From: Stenotrophomonas maltophilia
GTDB taxonomy: Bacteria > Pseudomonadota > Gammaproteobacteria > Xanthomonadales > Xanthomonadaceae
NCBI GenBank assembly: GCA_900113425.1
Contig: FOZF01000003.1
Location: 62,001 to 126,000, forward strand
Direction: 5' to 3'
Length of the DNA: 64,000 nt
Under the pieces are notes generated by a model. That model saw only the letters and a list, made by a program, of their open reading frames with translations, made no database searches and was not told where the DNA came from. Shown in pieces: positions 54,574-64,000 of the stretch (position 1 is the stretch's first letter; each line of letters begins with the position of its first letter). A program made the position numbers and the translations under genes.

Positions 54574-54683
54574 TTCACGAAACCGTGACGTCAGACCGAC
54601 AGTCGCGTCACCTGCTGCGTCCTATCCGTCGCAGCCTGCAGAAATGCGGACGCCGCCCTGGGAGGCGGCGTATTCTTCTTTTA
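54574..54683 (+). ncRNA. candidate structured RNA or 3' UTR element after dciA
   Basis: Downstream of dciA, three potential stems precede a strong intrinsic terminator: TCACG/CGTGA (54575-54588), an alternative GTGACG/CGTCAC (54585-54590 with 54606-54611) that competes with the first, CTGC-TGCG/CGCA-GCAG (54612-54641), then the terminator at 54651-54683. No ORF or clear promoter is seen. It could be an sRNA or the 3' end of the dciA message. Confidence 0.4.
54651..54683 (+). terminator. rho-independent terminator downstream of dciA
   Basis: CGCCGCC and GGCGGCG form a 7-bp GC stem with a 6-base loop followed by a T-rich tract on the plus strand. It is oriented for transcripts from dciA or from an sRNA, not for the convergent lpxC. 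Confidence 0.85.
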
Positions 54684-54702
54684 ATTCAATGATTTATGAG
54701 GA

Positions 54703-55614
54703 TCAGGCGTAGGCCGGCGTGGCGTACTCGACCGGATCCGGTACCGCCGGCGAGTCATAGCTGACCCACTCCCACGCGCTGGCATCGGCCATCAGCGCGC
54801 GCACCAGCTTGTTGTTGAGCGCGTGACCGGACTTGAAGCCCTCGTAGGCGCCCAGCACCTGGCCACCGGCGAGGTAGAGGTCGCCGATCGCATCAAGGAT
54901 CTTGTGGCGCACGAACTCATCGGCGTAGCGCAGCCCGTCTTCGTTGAGCACGCGGAACTCGTCAAGCACGATGGCGTTGTCCATCGACCCGCCCAGGCCC
55001 AGATTGCGTTCACGCATGTATTCCAGGTCGCGCATGAAGCCGAAGGTGCGCGCGCGGGAGATTTCCTTGGTGTACGCCAGCGTGGAGAATTCGATTTCCT
55101 GGCGTGACTGCTTGGCCGGGATCATCGGATGGTCGAACTGGATGGTGAAGCCCAGCTTGTACCCTTCGTAGGGCGTGAAGCGGGCGACCTTGTCACCCTC
55201 GGTTACTTCCACGGTCTTGAGCACGCGGATGAAGCGCTTGGGCGCATCCTGTTCCACGATGCCTGCCGACTGCAGCAGGAACACGAACGGGCCCGCCGAA
55301 CCGTCCATGATCGGCAGCTCGGCCGAGGACAGCTCAACGATGATGTTGTCCACACCCAGACCGGCCAGAGCCGACATCAGGTGTTCAACGGTCTGGACCT
55401 TGGCGTCGTTGCAGGTCAGGCCGGTGCACAGGGTCACTTCGGTGACCAGCTCCGCCTTGGCCGGCACTTCCACCACCGGATCCAGATCCACGCGGCGGAA
55501 CACGATGCCGTGGTTGACCGGTGCCGGGCGCAGGGTCATGTAGACCTTGTCGCCGCTGTGCAGGCCAACGCCGGTGGCGCGGATCGTGTTCTTGAGGGTG
55601 CGTTGCTGGATCAT
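54703..55614 (-). CDS. lpxC: UDP-3-O-acyl-N-acetylglucosamine deacetylase
   Basis: This 303-aa zinc enzyme carries out the first committed step of lipid A synthesis. Zn ligands are in VEHLMSAL (His) and [11 protein letters not shown] (His and Asp); the family opening [21 protein letters not shown] and [22 protein letters not shown] are conserved, as is [12 protein letters not shown] near the end. The start at 55614 gives normal length; 55638 would add eight residues. It ends the dcw cluster as in E. coli, but the spacer to ftsZ has two hairpins, so it may have its own promoter. Confidence 0.97.
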   Translation of the reverse strand: MIQQRTLKNTIRATGVGLHSGDKVYMTLRPAPVNHGIVFRRVDLDPVVEVPAKAELVTEVTLCTGLTCNDAKVQTVEHLMSALAGLGVDNIIVELSSAELPIMDGSAGPFVFLLQSAGIVEQDAPKRFIRVLKTVEVTEGDKVARFTPYEGYKLGFTIQFDHPMIPAKQSRQEIEFSTLAYTKEISRARTFGFMRDLEYMRERNLGLGGSMDNAIVLDEFRVLNEDGLRYADEFVRHKILDAIGDLYLAGGQVLGAYEGFKSGHALNNKLVRALMADASAWEWVSYDSPAVPDPVEYATPAYA

Positions 55615-55720
55615 GGGGGCAGACCGGAAGTGACACATTAGATTAACACGCGCACTCCCCTACCCCGGCTGAAACGGCGGCAGGACACACCGGCGCGCGG
55701 GTGGGACACGCGTGAAGGGC

Positions 55721-55744
55721 CGCCGGGCCTATCCTGGCCCGGCG
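55721..55744. other. hairpin in the ftsZ-lpxC spacer
   Basis: CGCCGGGCC and GGCCCGGCG arms with a 6-base loop in the 188-bp spacer between ftsZ and lpxC. Confidence 0.5.
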
Positions 55745-55771
55745 CCCGCACTTCAGGACATGGTGGCGCGA

Positions 55772-55793
55772 CCCGGGGAGGACAAGCCCCGGG
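55772..55793 (-). terminator. hairpin after ftsZ
   Basis: CCCGGGG and CCCCGGG arms (7 bp, 8-base loop) ten bases past the ftsZ stop on the minus strand. No T-run, so readthrough to lpxC is possible. Confidence 0.5.
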
Positions 55794-55802
55794 CAGCTCC
55801 GC

Positions 55803-57038
55803 TCAGTCCGCCTGGCGGCGCAGGAACGCCGGGATGTCCAGGTAATCGTTCGGCAGTTCCGCCGCCGCCGGGGCCGAAGAGGCCGGGGCCGACGCGGTGG
55901 AGGCTGCCGCGGTATCGCTGCTGGCACGACGCAGGCCCAGGCCCATTCCGCCCACGGCCTTGGAGACCGCATCGCCACCCGTGTCGAATTCACCGAACTC
56001 CGGCTGGCCGGTGGTGGCATTGCGCACCAGCTTGATCGGCGCACGCTCGCCCGGACGCTGGCTCTTGCTGGCCGACACGCGGTTCAGGCCGGTAGCCACC
56101 ACCGTCACGCGCACTTCGTCCTGCATGTCCGGATCCAGCACGGTACCGACCACCACGGTGGCATCTTCGGACGCGAAGCCATCGATGGTGCGGCCGATCT
56201 CGTCGAACTCGGCCATGGTGAAGTCGGCGCCGGCGGTGATGTTGACCAGGATGCCGTTGGCACCGGCCAGGTTCACGTCGTCCAGCAGCGGGTTCTGGAT
56301 CGCCGCTTCGGCGGCAGCCTGGGCACGGTCATCGCCACGAGCGGTGCCGGTACCCATCATCGCCAGGCCCATTTCGGACATGACGGTGCGCACGTCGGCG
56401 AAGTCGACGTTGATCAGGCCCGGACGCACGATCAGGTCAGCGATGCCCTGCACGGCGCCCTGCAGCACGTCATTGGCGGCACGGAACGCCTGGATCATGG
56501 TGGCGTTGCGGCCCAGCACGGTGATCAGCTTCTCGTTCGGGATGGTGATCAGCGAGTCGCAGTGCTGGCTCAGTTCCTCGATGCCCTTCAGCGCGACCTG
56601 CATGCGGCGACGGCCTTCGAACGGGAACGGCTTGGTGACCACGGCCACGGTCAGGATGCCCATTTCCTTGGCCAGCTGCGCCACCACCGGCGCCGCGCCG
56701 GTGCCGGTGCCGCCGCCCATGCCGGCGGTGATGAACACCATGTCGGCGCCCTGCAGGGCGTCCATGATGCGCTCACGGTCTTCCAGGGCGGCCTGGCGGC
56801 CCACTTCCGGGTTCGCGCCTGCGCCCAGGCCCTTGGTCACGTTGGTGCCCAGCTGCAGCTGCAGCTTCGCACCGCAATTCTTGATGGCCTGCGAGTCGGT
56901 GTTGGCGGTGATGAACTCCACGCCGTCCACCGCCGAGTTGACCATGTGCGCCACGGCATTGCCGCCGCCGCCGCCCACGCCAACCACCTTGATCACCGCA
57001 TTGGGTGCCATCTTTTCGATCAGTTCAAAATGCGCCAT
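55803..57038 (-). CDS. ftsZ: cell division protein FtsZ
   Basis: This 411-aa tubulin homologue polymerises into the Z-ring. The GTP-binding signature [20 protein letters not shown] and T-loops [11 protein letters not shown] are intact, and the C-terminal conserved peptide [15 protein letters not shown], which binds FtsA and ZipA, is present after an Ala/Pro-rich linker (about residues 345-395). The 197-bp gap to ftsA contains a tandem 9-bp repeat, suggesting separate expression of ftsZ. Confidence 0.98.
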   Translation of the reverse strand: MAHFELIEKMAPNAVIKVVGVGGGGGNAVAHMVNSAVDGVEFITANTDSQAIKNCGAKLQLQLGTNVTKGLGAGANPEVGRQAALEDRERIMDALQGADMVFITAGMGGGTGTGAAPVVAQLAKEMGILTVAVVTKPFPFEGRRRMQVALKGIEELSQHCDSLITIPNEKLITVLGRNATMIQAFRAANDVLQGAVQGIADLIVRPGLINVDFADVRTVMSEMGLAMMGTGTARGDDRAQAAAEAAIQNPLLDDVNLAGANGILVNITAGADFTMAEFDEIGRTIDGFASEDATVVVGTVLDPDMQDEVRVTVVATGLNRVSASKSQRPGERAPIKLVRNATTGQPEFGEFDTGGDAVSKAVGGMGLGLRRASSDTAAASTASAPASSAPAAAELPNDYLDIPAFLRRQAD

Positions 57039-57151
57039 GTCCGTGTCCTCGTTGTATCCGCTTTCGATGGCATGGGCATTCGGGCGTCCTGCCGTCCTGC
57101 TGCATGCCGCCGTTGCGGCTGTGTGGGTTGTGTGTTGCCGGTGTTGCGTTG

Positions 57152-57205
57152 TATTGCGGGTGTTGCGGGTGTTGCGGGTGTTGCGGGTGTTGCGGGTGTT
57201 GCATC
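57152..57205. repeat. 9-bp tandem repeat in the ftsA-ftsZ spacer
   Basis: Four perfect consecutive units of TGTTGCGGG (57161-57196) are flanked by one imperfect copy on each side (TATTGCGGG and TGTTGCATC). The array lies about 115 bases upstream of the ftsZ start codon. Such arrays can vary in length. Confidence 0.85.
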
Positions 57206-57224
57206 CGGGCGATGCCCGGCGTTA
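57202..57224 (-). repeat. degenerate SMAG-like palindrome
   Basis: On the minus strand GTAA replaces GTAG, followed by CGCCGGGC and GCCCGGAT arms with an ATC centre. It overlaps the end of the tandem repeat and lies just after the ftsA stop. Confidence 0.45.
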
Positions 57225-57235
57225 CGGGTTCCGCG

Positions 57236-58471
57236 TCAGAACTCGCCGCGGAACCAGGTCTTGAGTTTCTTGAACATGCTGCCGGCGCGCCCGGTCGGCA
57301 GCGATGGCCGGCGCGGATGCTCGATCTGGCTGCCCATCAGCAGCAGGCCCACGCCGGTGGCGTGCACCGGGTTGCCGACCACTTCGCCCAGGCCGGTGAC
57401 GTGCTGCGGAATGCCCACGCGCACCGGCATCTGCAGCATCTCTTCAGCCAGCTCGACCACGCCTTCCATCTTCGATGCACCACCGGTGAGCACCATGCCC
57501 GCGCGCACCAGCTCCTCGAAGCCGGAGCGACGCAGTTCGGCCTGCACCATCTCGAAGATTTCCTCGTAGCGGCCCTGCACTGCCTGCGCCAGCGAGTGAC
57601 GTGGCATGCGCCGCGGCGGGCGATCACCCACCGACGGCACCTGGATGCTCTCCTCGGCGGTGGCCAGCTGGGCCAGGGCGCAGGCGTAGCGCACCTTGAT
57701 CTGCTCGGCCTCCGGAGTCGGCGTGCGCAGCATGTGCGCGATGTCGTTGGTGACGTGGTCGCCGGCAATCGGCAGCGATGCGGTGTGGCAGATCGCGCCC
57801 TGCACGAACACCGCGATGTCGGTGGTGCCTGCGCCCATGTCGACCAGCACCACGCCCAGCTCGCGTTCGTCGGCGGTCAGCACCGCCACGCTGGAGGCCA
57901 GCGAGGACAGCACCAGATCATCCACCTGCAGGCCGCAGCGCTGCACGCACTTGCTGATGTTGGCGGCGGCGGACTGCGCGCACACCACCAGGTGCGCATG
58001 CACTTCCAGGCGCACACCGGTCATGCCCACCGGGTTGCGGATGCCTTCCTGCGAATCATCCAGCACGTACTCACGCGGGATCGCATGCAGGATCTTCTGG
58101 TCGGCCGGAATCGCCACCGCCTTGGCAGCGTCGAGCACGCGGTCCAGGTCGCCCCAGGTCACCTCGCCATCGCGGATCGGCACGATGCCCGGTGAGTTCT
58201 TGCACTGCACGTGGTTGCCGGAGATCGAGGCGTAGACCGAACGGATCTCGCAGCCGGCCATCAGCTCGGCCTCTTCGACCGCACGCTGGATCGACTGCAC
58301 GGTCGATTCGATGTCCACCACCACGCCGCGCTTGAGGCCGCGCGACTCGTGCGATCCGATGCCGATCACTTCGATCGGGTTGCCCGGCGAATACTCGCCC
58401 ACCAGCGCCACCACCTTGGAGGTGCCGATATCCAGGCCAACGATCAGCGATTTGTCACCCTTGCGATTCAT
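57236..58471 (-). CDS. ftsA: cell division protein FtsA
   Basis: This 411-aa actin-like protein anchors FtsZ to the membrane. LIVGLDIGTSKVVALVGE is the phosphate-1 motif, DMGAGTTDIAVF phosphate-2, and LTGGASKMEGV the adenosine motif; the 1C domain lies at about residues 85-165. The C-terminal amphipathic helix MFKKLKTWFRGEF is complete. The ATG overlaps the ftsQ stop (ATGA). Confidence 0.98.
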   Translation of the reverse strand: MNRKGDKSLIVGLDIGTSKVVALVGEYSPGNPIEVIGIGSHESRGLKRGVVVDIESTVQSIQRAVEEAELMAGCEIRSVYASISGNHVQCKNSPGIVPIRDGEVTWGDLDRVLDAAKAVAIPADQKILHAIPREYVLDDSQEGIRNPVGMTGVRLEVHAHLVVCAQSAAANISKCVQRCGLQVDDLVLSSLASSVAVLTADERELGVVLVDMGAGTTDIAVFVQGAICHTASLPIAGDHVTNDIAHMLRTPTPEAEQIKVRYACALAQLATAEESIQVPSVGDRPPRRMPRHSLAQAVQGRYEEIFEMVQAELRRSGFEELVRAGMVLTGGASKMEGVVELAEEMLQMPVRVGIPQHVTGLGEVVGNPVHATGVGLLLMGSQIEHPRRPSLPTGRAGSMFKKLKTWFRGEF

Positions 58472-59217
58472 GTCCTTTCCTGCGTCCTTCTTGCCGGGGT
58501 CGCCGGCGCGTCAGCCGGCGCGGCCGGGGTGCCCCAGCTCAGCGTGAAACCATTGGTGTAACGGAGATCGGCGCGCTCGATCGGCGCAGCCTGGTTGGCC
58601 AGTTGTGGCAGCACGCGCACGAAGCGCTGCAGGCGCGAACGGGCGTCATCGCGTCCGACCACCACTTCGGTGCCGTTGCTCAGCACCAGGGACCAGCTGC
58701 CGCGCGCATCCATGGTCAGCCGGCGCACGTCGACGCCGGCAGGCGCGAACAGCGCGCGCGAATCGTTGTACAGCTTGACCACTTCCTCGGTCTGGCTGTC
58801 GGGGCCATCCAGCTCGGGCAACTGCAGGTCGGCCAGCTTCTTCGGCGTGGGGAACAGCTTGCCCTGCTCGGACAGCAGGCGGCCCTCGCCCCAGCGGGCG
58901 AAAGGCTTGTGCTCGACCAGGGTCACTTCCAGCACGTCGGGCCACTGCTTGCGCACCTGCGCGCTTTCCACCCACGGCAGCTTCTCCAGTGCGTCCTGCG
59001 CATCCTGCAGCTTGACCGCGAAGAACCCGGCACGCGCATACGGCAACAGCACCTGCTGCAACTGCTCGGCCGGCACGCGCTTGAATTCACCATGCACGCG
59101 CAGCTTCGCCAGCGGCCAGCGCTCGGCGCCGACCCAGCCATTGACCACGGCCACCACCGGCAGTGCCACCACCGACAGCGCCAGAAGCCAGACGAAGATG
59201 CGCAGCACCGCGTTCAT
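58468..59217 (-). CDS. ftsQ: cell division protein FtsQ
   Basis: This 249-aa bitopic protein has one N-terminal transmembrane helix (about residues 5-27), then a POTRA domain ([21 protein letters not shown]) and the FtsQ beta domain with [29 protein letters not shown]. It links FtsB/FtsL to the divisome in the periplasm. The start overlaps the ddlB stop (ATGA) and the stop overlaps ftsA. The Pro/Ala-rich end is typical of xanthomonads. Confidence 0.95.
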   Translation of the reverse strand: MNAVLRIFVWLLALSVVALPVVAVVNGWVGAERWPLAKLRVHGEFKRVPAEQLQQVLLPYARAGFFAVKLQDAQDALEKLPWVESAQVRKQWPDVLEVTLVEHKPFARWGEGRLLSEQGKLFPTPKKLADLQLPELDGPDSQTEEVVKLYNDSRALFAPAGVDVRRLTMDARGSWSLVLSNGTEVVVGRDDARSRLQRFVRVLPQLANQAAPIERADLRYTNGFTLSWGTPAAPADAPATPARRTQERT

Positions 59218-60176
59218 GCGTGGCCAGCCTCCAGGGTCTGTTCAAGCACGCGCCACACCAGCTCCTCGAAGCCGATGCCGGCCTGGCGGGCCGCCTTGGG
59301 CACCAGCGAGTGGCTGGTCATGCCCGGCGCGGTGTTCACTTCCAGCAGGAAGAAGCGGCCACTGGCCCGGTCACGCATCACGTCCACCCGCCCCCAGCCA
59401 CGGCAGCCGGCGGCGCGGAACGCGGCCAGCGCGATGCGACGGATCTCGTCTTCGGCCTCGCCGTCCAGGCCCGGGCACAGGTACTGGGTATCTTCTGCGA
59501 TGTACTTGGCGTTGTAGTCGTACCACTGGCCCTTGGGCACGATGCGGATCGACGGCAGTGCGACATCGCCGAGAATGGCGACGGTCAGCTCGTCGCCGAC
59601 CACCATCTGCTCCATCAGCAGCTGGCCGTCGTAGCGCGCGGCCAACGCCACTGCCTCGTCCAGGCCGGCTTCGTCGGTCACCCGGCTGATGCCCACACTG
59701 GAGCCTTCGTTGGCCGGCTTGACCACCACCGGCAGGCCCAGCTCGCGCGCCTGTGCGTGGACGGTCTCGGCCGTGACCTTCCGGTACTGCGGCGTGGGTA
59801 GACCGACCGACAGCCACACCTGCTTGGTGCGGATCTTGTCCATGCTCAATGCCGAACCCAGCACGTCCGAGCCGGTATACGGCACGCCGAAGGCGTCCAT
59901 CAGGCCCTGCACGATGCCATCCTCTCCGCCACCGTTGTGGCCGTGCAGGATGTTGAACACGCGATCGATGCCGCCGCCGGCCAATGCCCGGGCCAGGGCC
60001 GGAATGCCGTCCACGGCGAACGCGTCGACGCCGCGCGACTGCAGCGCCTCCAGCACGTTGCGGCCGGAATCCAGCGACACCTCGCGCTCGCTGGAGGTAC
60101 CGCCGAGCAGCACGGCGACGCGGCCGAACACGGCCGGGTCGGTACTGCGCAGCGGCGGGAAGGTCAGCGTGCTCAC
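59214..60176 (-). CDS. ddlB: D-alanine--D-alanine ligase
   Basis: This 320-aa ATP-grasp enzyme joins two D-alanines for the peptidoglycan stem. [21 protein letters not shown] and [40 protein letters not shown] form the N-terminal core; [18 protein letters not shown] is the ATP loop, and [26 protein letters not shown] holds the Mg ligands. Coupled by ATGA overlaps to murC upstream and ftsQ downstream. Confidence 0.97.
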   Translation of the reverse strand: MSTLTFPPLRSTDPAVFGRVAVLLGGTSSEREVSLDSGRNVLEALQSRGVDAFAVDGIPALARALAGGGIDRVFNILHGHNGGGEDGIVQGLMDAFGVPYTGSDVLGSALSMDKIRTKQVWLSVGLPTPQYRKVTAETVHAQARELGLPVVVKPANEGSSVGISRVTDEAGLDEAVALAARYDGQLLMEQMVVGDELTVAILGDVALPSIRIVPKGQWYDYNAKYIAEDTQYLCPGLDGEAEDEIRRIALAAFRAAGCRGWGRVDVMRDRASGRFFLLEVNTAPGMTSHSLVPKAARQAGIGFEELVWRVLEQTLEAGHA

Positions 60177-61609
60177 GCCTCGCCCTCCGCCTTGAAGCCT
60201 TCCACTGCGATGTGGGTGGCGACGGCGCCGATATCGCCGGCCCCCATCATCAGCAGCAGGTCACCATCCTGCAGCACGTCCGGCAGCACGCTCGCCAGCT
60301 CGGCGGCCTTGCCCACCACCACCGGCTCGCTGCGGCCGCGGGCGCGGATGGCGCGTGCCAGCGCATGCGAATCGGCACCTGCGATCGGCTCCTCGCCGGC
60401 CGGGTAGACCTCGCTCAGCACCAGCGCGTCGACGCTGGACAGCACCGCAGCAAACTTGTCGAACTGGTCGCGGGTGCGGCTGTAGCGGTGGGGCTGGAAC
60501 GCGACTACCAGGCGCTTGTCGGCCCAGCCGCCGCGGGCAGCGGCGAACACCGCCTCCAGTTCGCTCGGGTGATGACCGTAATCATCGATGATCCGCACCC
60601 TGGCACCGCTGGCGGTGGTTACTTCGCCCAGGTCGTTGAAGCGGCGGCCGACGCCGGCGAAGGCCTCCAGCGCACGTGCAATCGCATCCGGTGCCACGCC
60701 CAGCTGCCAACCGACCGCAGCGGCGGCCAGCGCGTTGAGCACGTTGTGCCGGCCCGGCAGTGCCAGGACCACTTCCTGGCTGGTGCCCTGCGGCAGGCGC
60801 AGGGTGAAGCGCATGCGCGAGCCCTCCTGCACCACGTTCTCGGCGCGCACGTCGGCCTGCGGGCTCATGCCGTAGCTCATGACGTGGCGCGGCGTCCTGG
60901 CGGCCAGTGCAGCCACTTCCGGGTCATCGATGCACAGCACCGCCAGCCCGTAGAACGGCAGGCGCTGCAGGAATTCGGCGAATGCGGCCTGCACCCGGGC
61001 GAAGTCGTTGCCGTAGTTCTCCAGGTGGTCCGCATCGATGTTGGTGATGATCGACATCAGCGGATTCAGGCGCAGGAAGCTGCCATCGCTCTCATCGGCC
61101 TCGGCCACCAGCCACTGCCCACCGCCCAGCTTGGCGTTGGCGCCGGCGGCCAGCAGCTGGCCACCGATCACGAAGGTCGGGTCCAGGCCGCCCTCGCTCA
61201 GTACCGCTGCCGTCAGGCTGGTGGTGGTGGTCTTGCCATGGGTGCCGGCCACGGCGATGCCGCGCCGGAAGCGCATCAGCTCGGCCAGCATCGCTGCACG
61301 CGGCATGATCGGAATGCGCTGGCTGCGCGCCTCCATCAGCTCCGGGTTGTCTTCGCGGATCGCGCTGGACACCACCACGCAGTCGGTACCCAGCACATTG
61401 GCCGCCGAATGGCCACGCATGATGCGCGCGCCCAGGCCGGCCAGGCGGCGGGTGGCCGCATTGTCGGCATTGTCCGAACCGGACACTTCATAACCCAGCG
61501 TCAGCATCACTTCGGCGATGCCGCTCATGCCGGTGCCGCCGATGCCGACGAAGTGCACGCGCGGGAAGGCGCGCACCAGGTCATTGGTGTCGTGCAGGCG
61601 ACGGATCAT
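60173..61609 (-). CDS. murC: UDP-N-acetylmuramate--L-alanine ligase
   Basis: This 478-aa Mur ligase adds L-Ala to UDP-MurNAc. [19 protein letters not shown] is the UDP site, [13 protein letters not shown] the ATP P-loop, [15 protein letters not shown] and [15 protein letters not shown] the C-terminal substrate region. The ATG at 61609 has GAGG six bases upstream; an ATG at 61642 immediately after murG is less well spaced. Its stop overlaps ddlB. Confidence 0.96.
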   Translation of the reverse strand: MIRRLHDTNDLVRAFPRVHFVGIGGTGMSGIAEVMLTLGYEVSGSDNADNAATRRLAGLGARIMRGHSAANVLGTDCVVVSSAIREDNPELMEARSQRIPIMPRAAMLAELMRFRRGIAVAGTHGKTTTTSLTAAVLSEGGLDPTFVIGGQLLAAGANAKLGGGQWLVAEADESDGSFLRLNPLMSIITNIDADHLENYGNDFARVQAAFAEFLQRLPFYGLAVLCIDDPEVAALAARTPRHVMSYGMSPQADVRAENVVQEGSRMRFTLRLPQGTSQEVVLALPGRHNVLNALAAAAVGWQLGVAPDAIARALEAFAGVGRRFNDLGEVTTASGARVRIIDDYGHHPSELEAVFAAARGGWADKRLVVAFQPHRYSRTRDQFDKFAAVLSSVDALVLSEVYPAGEEPIAGADSHALARAIRARGRSEPVVVGKAAELASVLPDVLQDGDLLLMMGAGDIGAVATHIAVEGFKAEGEA

Positions 61610-61649
61610 GCGCGGCCTCGCGCAGGGCAGGCGCGCTGGCATGCCTTCT

Positions 61650-62738
61650 TCATACAGCTTCCTCGAGAATGATATCGGCGATGCGCTCGGCGGCATCGAC
61701 CTTGGCCAGGGCACGCGCGGCTTGCGCCATCTGCATGCGGCGGCCGGGATTTTCGGACAGATCGCGCAGCAGTGCGGCAATGCCGTCTGCCAGCGTTCCG
61801 TCCTGCTTCAGCAAAACCGCCGCGCCGCGCTCGACCAGATACTCCGCGTTGCGGGTCTGGTGATCGTCGACGGCGGCGGGGAATGGCACCAGCACGCTGC
61901 CGACACCGACCGCGCACAGCTCGGCCAGGGTGGATGCCCCGGCACGGCACACGACCAGGTCGGCCCACGCGAATGCCTCGGCCATGTCCGCGATGAACGG
62001 CGTGATCTGCGCCTGCACGCCCGCCTTGGCATAGGCCTCGACCGCTTCGGCGTGCAGCTTCTCGCCGCTCTGGTGGCGCACCTGCACCGGCACTTCCGCA
62101 CCGAGCGCTGCGAGGGCCTGCGGCACGCCGCTGTTGAGTGCGCGCGCACCCTGGCTGCCGCCGACCACCAGCACACGCAACGGACCGTGGCGATCGGCGA
62201 AACGCTGTTCCGGCGGCGCGATCGCGGCGATCTCCGCGCGCACTGGATTGCCCACCGCTTCTTCACCCTTGGCGAAGGTGCCGGGGAACCCGGTCAGCAG
62301 GCGGCGCGAGTAGCGCGACAGGATGCGGTTGGTCATGCCGGGTGCGCGGTTCTGTTCGTGCACCAGCAGCGGCAGCCCGTGCAGGCGGGTGGCCATGCCA
62401 CCGGGGCCCGAGGCGAATCCGCCGAAGGCAATCACCGCACGCGGCTGGCGACGGCGGATGATCATGCCGGCCGCACGCAACGCGCGCATCAGCCGCCACG
62501 GTGCGCCCAGCAGTGCCAGCTTGCCCTTGCCACGCAGGCCGGTGATGGCCAGCGTGTCGATCGGAATGTCGTGCTGCGGCACCAGCCGGGTTTCCATCGC
62601 GCCTTCGGCGCCCATCCAGGTGACAGGCACGCCACGCTCGCGCAGCACGCGGGCCACGGCCAGCCCCGGGAAGATATGCCCGCCGGTACCACCGGCCAGG
62701 ATCATGACCGGGCGAACGTTGTGGTCGGCAGCGCTCAT
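61650..62738 (-). CDS. murG: UDP-GlcNAc--undecaprenyl-pyrophosphoryl-MurNAc-pentapeptide transferase
   Basis: This 362-aa peripheral membrane glycosyltransferase makes lipid II. The N-terminal G-loop [17 protein letters not shown], the second G-loop [12 protein letters not shown] and the donor-site segment [41 protein letters not shown] are intact. Its ATG overlaps the ftsW stop (ATGA). Confidence 0.97.
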   Translation of the reverse strand: MSAADHNVRPVMILAGGTGGHIFPGLAVARVLRERGVPVTWMGAEGAMETRLVPQHDIPIDTLAITGLRGKGKLALLGAPWRLMRALRAAGMIIRRRQPRAVIAFGGFASGPGGMATRLHGLPLLVHEQNRAPGMTNRILSRYSRRLLTGFPGTFAKGEEAVGNPVRAEIAAIAPPEQRFADRHGPLRVLVVGGSQGARALNSGVPQALAALGAEVPVQVRHQSGEKLHAEAVEAYAKAGVQAQITPFIADMAEAFAWADLVVCRAGASTLAELCAVGVGSVLVPFPAAVDDHQTRNAEYLVERGAAVLLKQDGTLADGIAALLRDLSENPGRRMQMAQAARALAKVDAAERIADIILEEAV

Positions 62739-64000
62739 CCGAGCCTCCCGAAGGTCGGTTCGACGCGGGACTGCAGGCGGCTGGTGCCACGCACGGCAGG
62801 GCCCGCGCCGGCAGGCGTGTCCGCACCCATCGGCAGCGACCCCGCGGATGGGGCGGACGGCTCTTCGGCCGGTGCGGTAACGGCGTCGTCACCGCCGCCG
62901 ATGCGCACGGCCTGGCGGCGCTCGGCACGCTTCAGCTCGTAGGACACGCGCAGCAGCAGGCCCATCGCCACGCAGGTCATCAGGACCGACGAACCGCCCG
63001 AGGAGATCAGCGGCAGGGTCAGGCCCTTGGTCGGCAGGATGCCCAGGTTCACGCCGATCGAAACAAAGGTCTGCATGCTGATCCACAGGCCGATGCCGAA
63101 GGCGATGTAGCCGGAGAAGTGGCGCTTCATTTCCACGCAGCGCATGCCCAGCCAGAAGGTGCGGCCGACCAGCAGCGCGAACAGGGCAATGATGACGCAG
63201 GTGCCCATGAAGCCGAATTCCTCGGCGGTCACCGAGAAGATGAAGTCGGTATGTGCTTCGGGCAGGTAGTACAGCTTCTGTACCGAATTGCCGAGGCCGA
63301 CGCCGGTCCACTCGCCGCGCCCCACCGCCATCAGCGCGTTGGACAGCTGGTAACCGTCGCCCTGCTGGTCGGCCCACGGGTCCAGGAACGAGGTGATGCG
63401 GCGCATGCGGTACGGCTCGATGATCGCCAGCGCACTCATGCCGACCAGGCCGATGATCACCGGCATCGACATGCGCGGCATGTTGACTCCGCCCAGCACC
63501 AGCATGCCGGCCGTGATCGCCAGCAGCAGGGTCGACGAACCGAAGTCGGGCTGAAGCAGCAGCAGCACCACCAGCGCACCGGCCACGCCCAGCGGCTTGA
63601 GCATCGCCGGCCAGGTCGCGTTGACCTCGTCGCGGAAGCGCACCAGGTAGCTGGACAGCCAGACGATGTACAGCACCTTCACCGCTTCCACGGTCTGGAA
63701 CTTGGAGACCCCCAGGTTGATCCAGCGGCGCGCACCATTGACGCTGCTGCCCAGACCGGGAATGAACACCACCAGCAGCAGTGCGAAGCAGCCCAGCAGC
63801 AGCACCTGGTTGTACTGCTCGATGGACTTCAGCTCGGTGCGCGCGGCAATGGCCGCCAGCACGATGCCGATCGCCAGGAACACCAGGTGGCGGTTGAGGT
63901 AGTAGAACGGGCTGCTCATCAACGCGATCGAGCTCGACGCCACCATCACCACGCCCAGCCCGGTGAGCGCGAGCATCGCACCCAGCAGCCACTTGTCGTA
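62735..64000 (-). CDS. ftsW: peptidoglycan glycosyltransferase FtsW, N-terminus beyond the window
   Basis: The visible 421 residues carry about nine of the ten helices of this SEDS polymerase, with [35 protein letters not shown], the [70 protein letters not shown] region and [22 protein letters not shown]. The frame stays open to the right edge (YDKWLLGA precedes the first internal ATG at 63976), so a few dozen residues are missing. The C-terminus has an Ala/Pro-rich cytoplasmic tail. FtsW works with FtsI to make septal peptidoglycan. Confidence 0.96.
   Translation of the reverse strand, partial: YDKWLLGAMLALTGLGVVMVASSSIALMSSPFYYLNRHLVFLAIGIVLAAIAARTELKSIEQYNQVLLLGCFALLLVVFIPGLGSSVNGARRWINLGVSKFQTVEAVKVLYIVWLSSYLVRFRDEVNATWPAMLKPLGVAGALVVLLLLQPDFGSSTLLLAITAGMLVLGGVNMPRMSMPVIIGLVGMSALAIIEPYRMRRITSFLDPWADQQGDGYQLSNALMAVGRGEWTGVGLGNSVQKLYYLPEAHTDFIFSVTAEEFGFMGTCVIIALFALLVGRTFWLGMRCVEMKRHFSGYIAFGIGLWISMQTFVSIGVNLGILPTKGLTLPLISSGGSSVLMTCVAMGLLLRVSYELKRAERRQAVRIGGGDDAVTAPAEEPSAPSAGSLPMGADTPAGAGPAVRGTSRLQSRVEPTFGRLG

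Noticed and set aside
57152..57205. CRISPR array
   Set aside because: Units are 9 bp and directly abutting, with no spacers and no cas genes.
57005..58195. Plus-strand frame with Val-Leu-Arg repeats across ftsA
   Set aside because: It is the 9-bp tandem repeat read in one frame plus the antisense of ftsA.

Overview
The window is a GC-rich chromosomal segment of a gammaproteobacterium in the family Xanthomonadaceae, most likely Stenotrophomonas (S. maltophilia group). Three things point there: core gene orders (pdxA-rsmA-apaG-apaH; tesA divergent from a ybbA/ybbP-like pair; the dcw cluster), many short intergenic GTAG-headed palindromes like the SMAG repeats described in S. maltophilia, and protein sequences of xanthomonad type. 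No rRNA, tRNA, CRISPR array, prophage or insertion sequence was seen. Two genes are cut by the window edges: pdxA on the left and ftsW on the right.

Region by region. 1-3.1 kb (+): the 3' end of pdxA, rsmA, apaG, apaH and a DUF1287 lipoprotein. 3.2-5.4 kb (-): lgt-thyA-folA, coupled by overlaps. 5.4-7.4 kb (-): lemA with two TPM-domain genes. 7.4-8.0 kb: a repeat-rich spacer with a G11 tract, a SMAG element and a 182-bp inverted-repeat element. 8.0-11.6 kb: an MFS exporter, a TerC protein, dgkA and an SGNH hydrolase. 11.7-13.8 kb (-): an OmpR-type two-component system. 13.9-17.8 kb: tesA divergent from an ABC ATPase/permease pair. 17.9-22.1 kb (-): a Fur-boxed heme-uptake operon (hemP, TonB receptor, short HmuS-like protein, DUF6607 protein). 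22.2-27.8 kb: an aldo/keto reductase, nupC-rbsK, dusB and a methyltransferase. 28.0-30.8 kb (+): a large polytopic membrane protein and a GtrB-like glycosyltransferase. 30.9-34.5 kb (-): a YdjM-like membrane protein, an LpxH-like phosphoesterase and an OlsF-like acyltransferase fusion. 34.9-48.3 kb: the three activated-methyl-cycle genes metK, ahcY (with an SAH riboswitch) and metF, interspersed with a thioesterase, ppc, an S9 peptidase, ybaK and others. 48.3-54.4 kb: a DUF4124 protein, a Nudix/ThiE-like fusion, secA, an M23 peptidase and dciA. 54.7-64 kb (-): lpxC, ftsZ, ftsA, ftsQ, ddlB, murC, murG and ftsW.

How it works together. Most of the window is housekeeping: cell-wall and division (dcw), secretion, lipid A (lpxC and an LpxH-like enzyme), the methyl cycle and folate/thymidylate. 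Accessory-looking parts are the heme operon, the glycosyltransferase cassette, the OlsF-like lipid operon and the repeat-bearing spacers. At least seven genes carry a TA-N3-T hexamer exactly six bases before the ATG, which predicts leaderless mRNAs. The best leads are that promoter class, a structured RNA candidate after dciA, the 182-bp inverted-repeat element, the OlsF-like fusion operon and the SMAG palindromes that overlap a stop codon and a start codon. No wholly new multi-gene defence or biosynthetic system could be supported.
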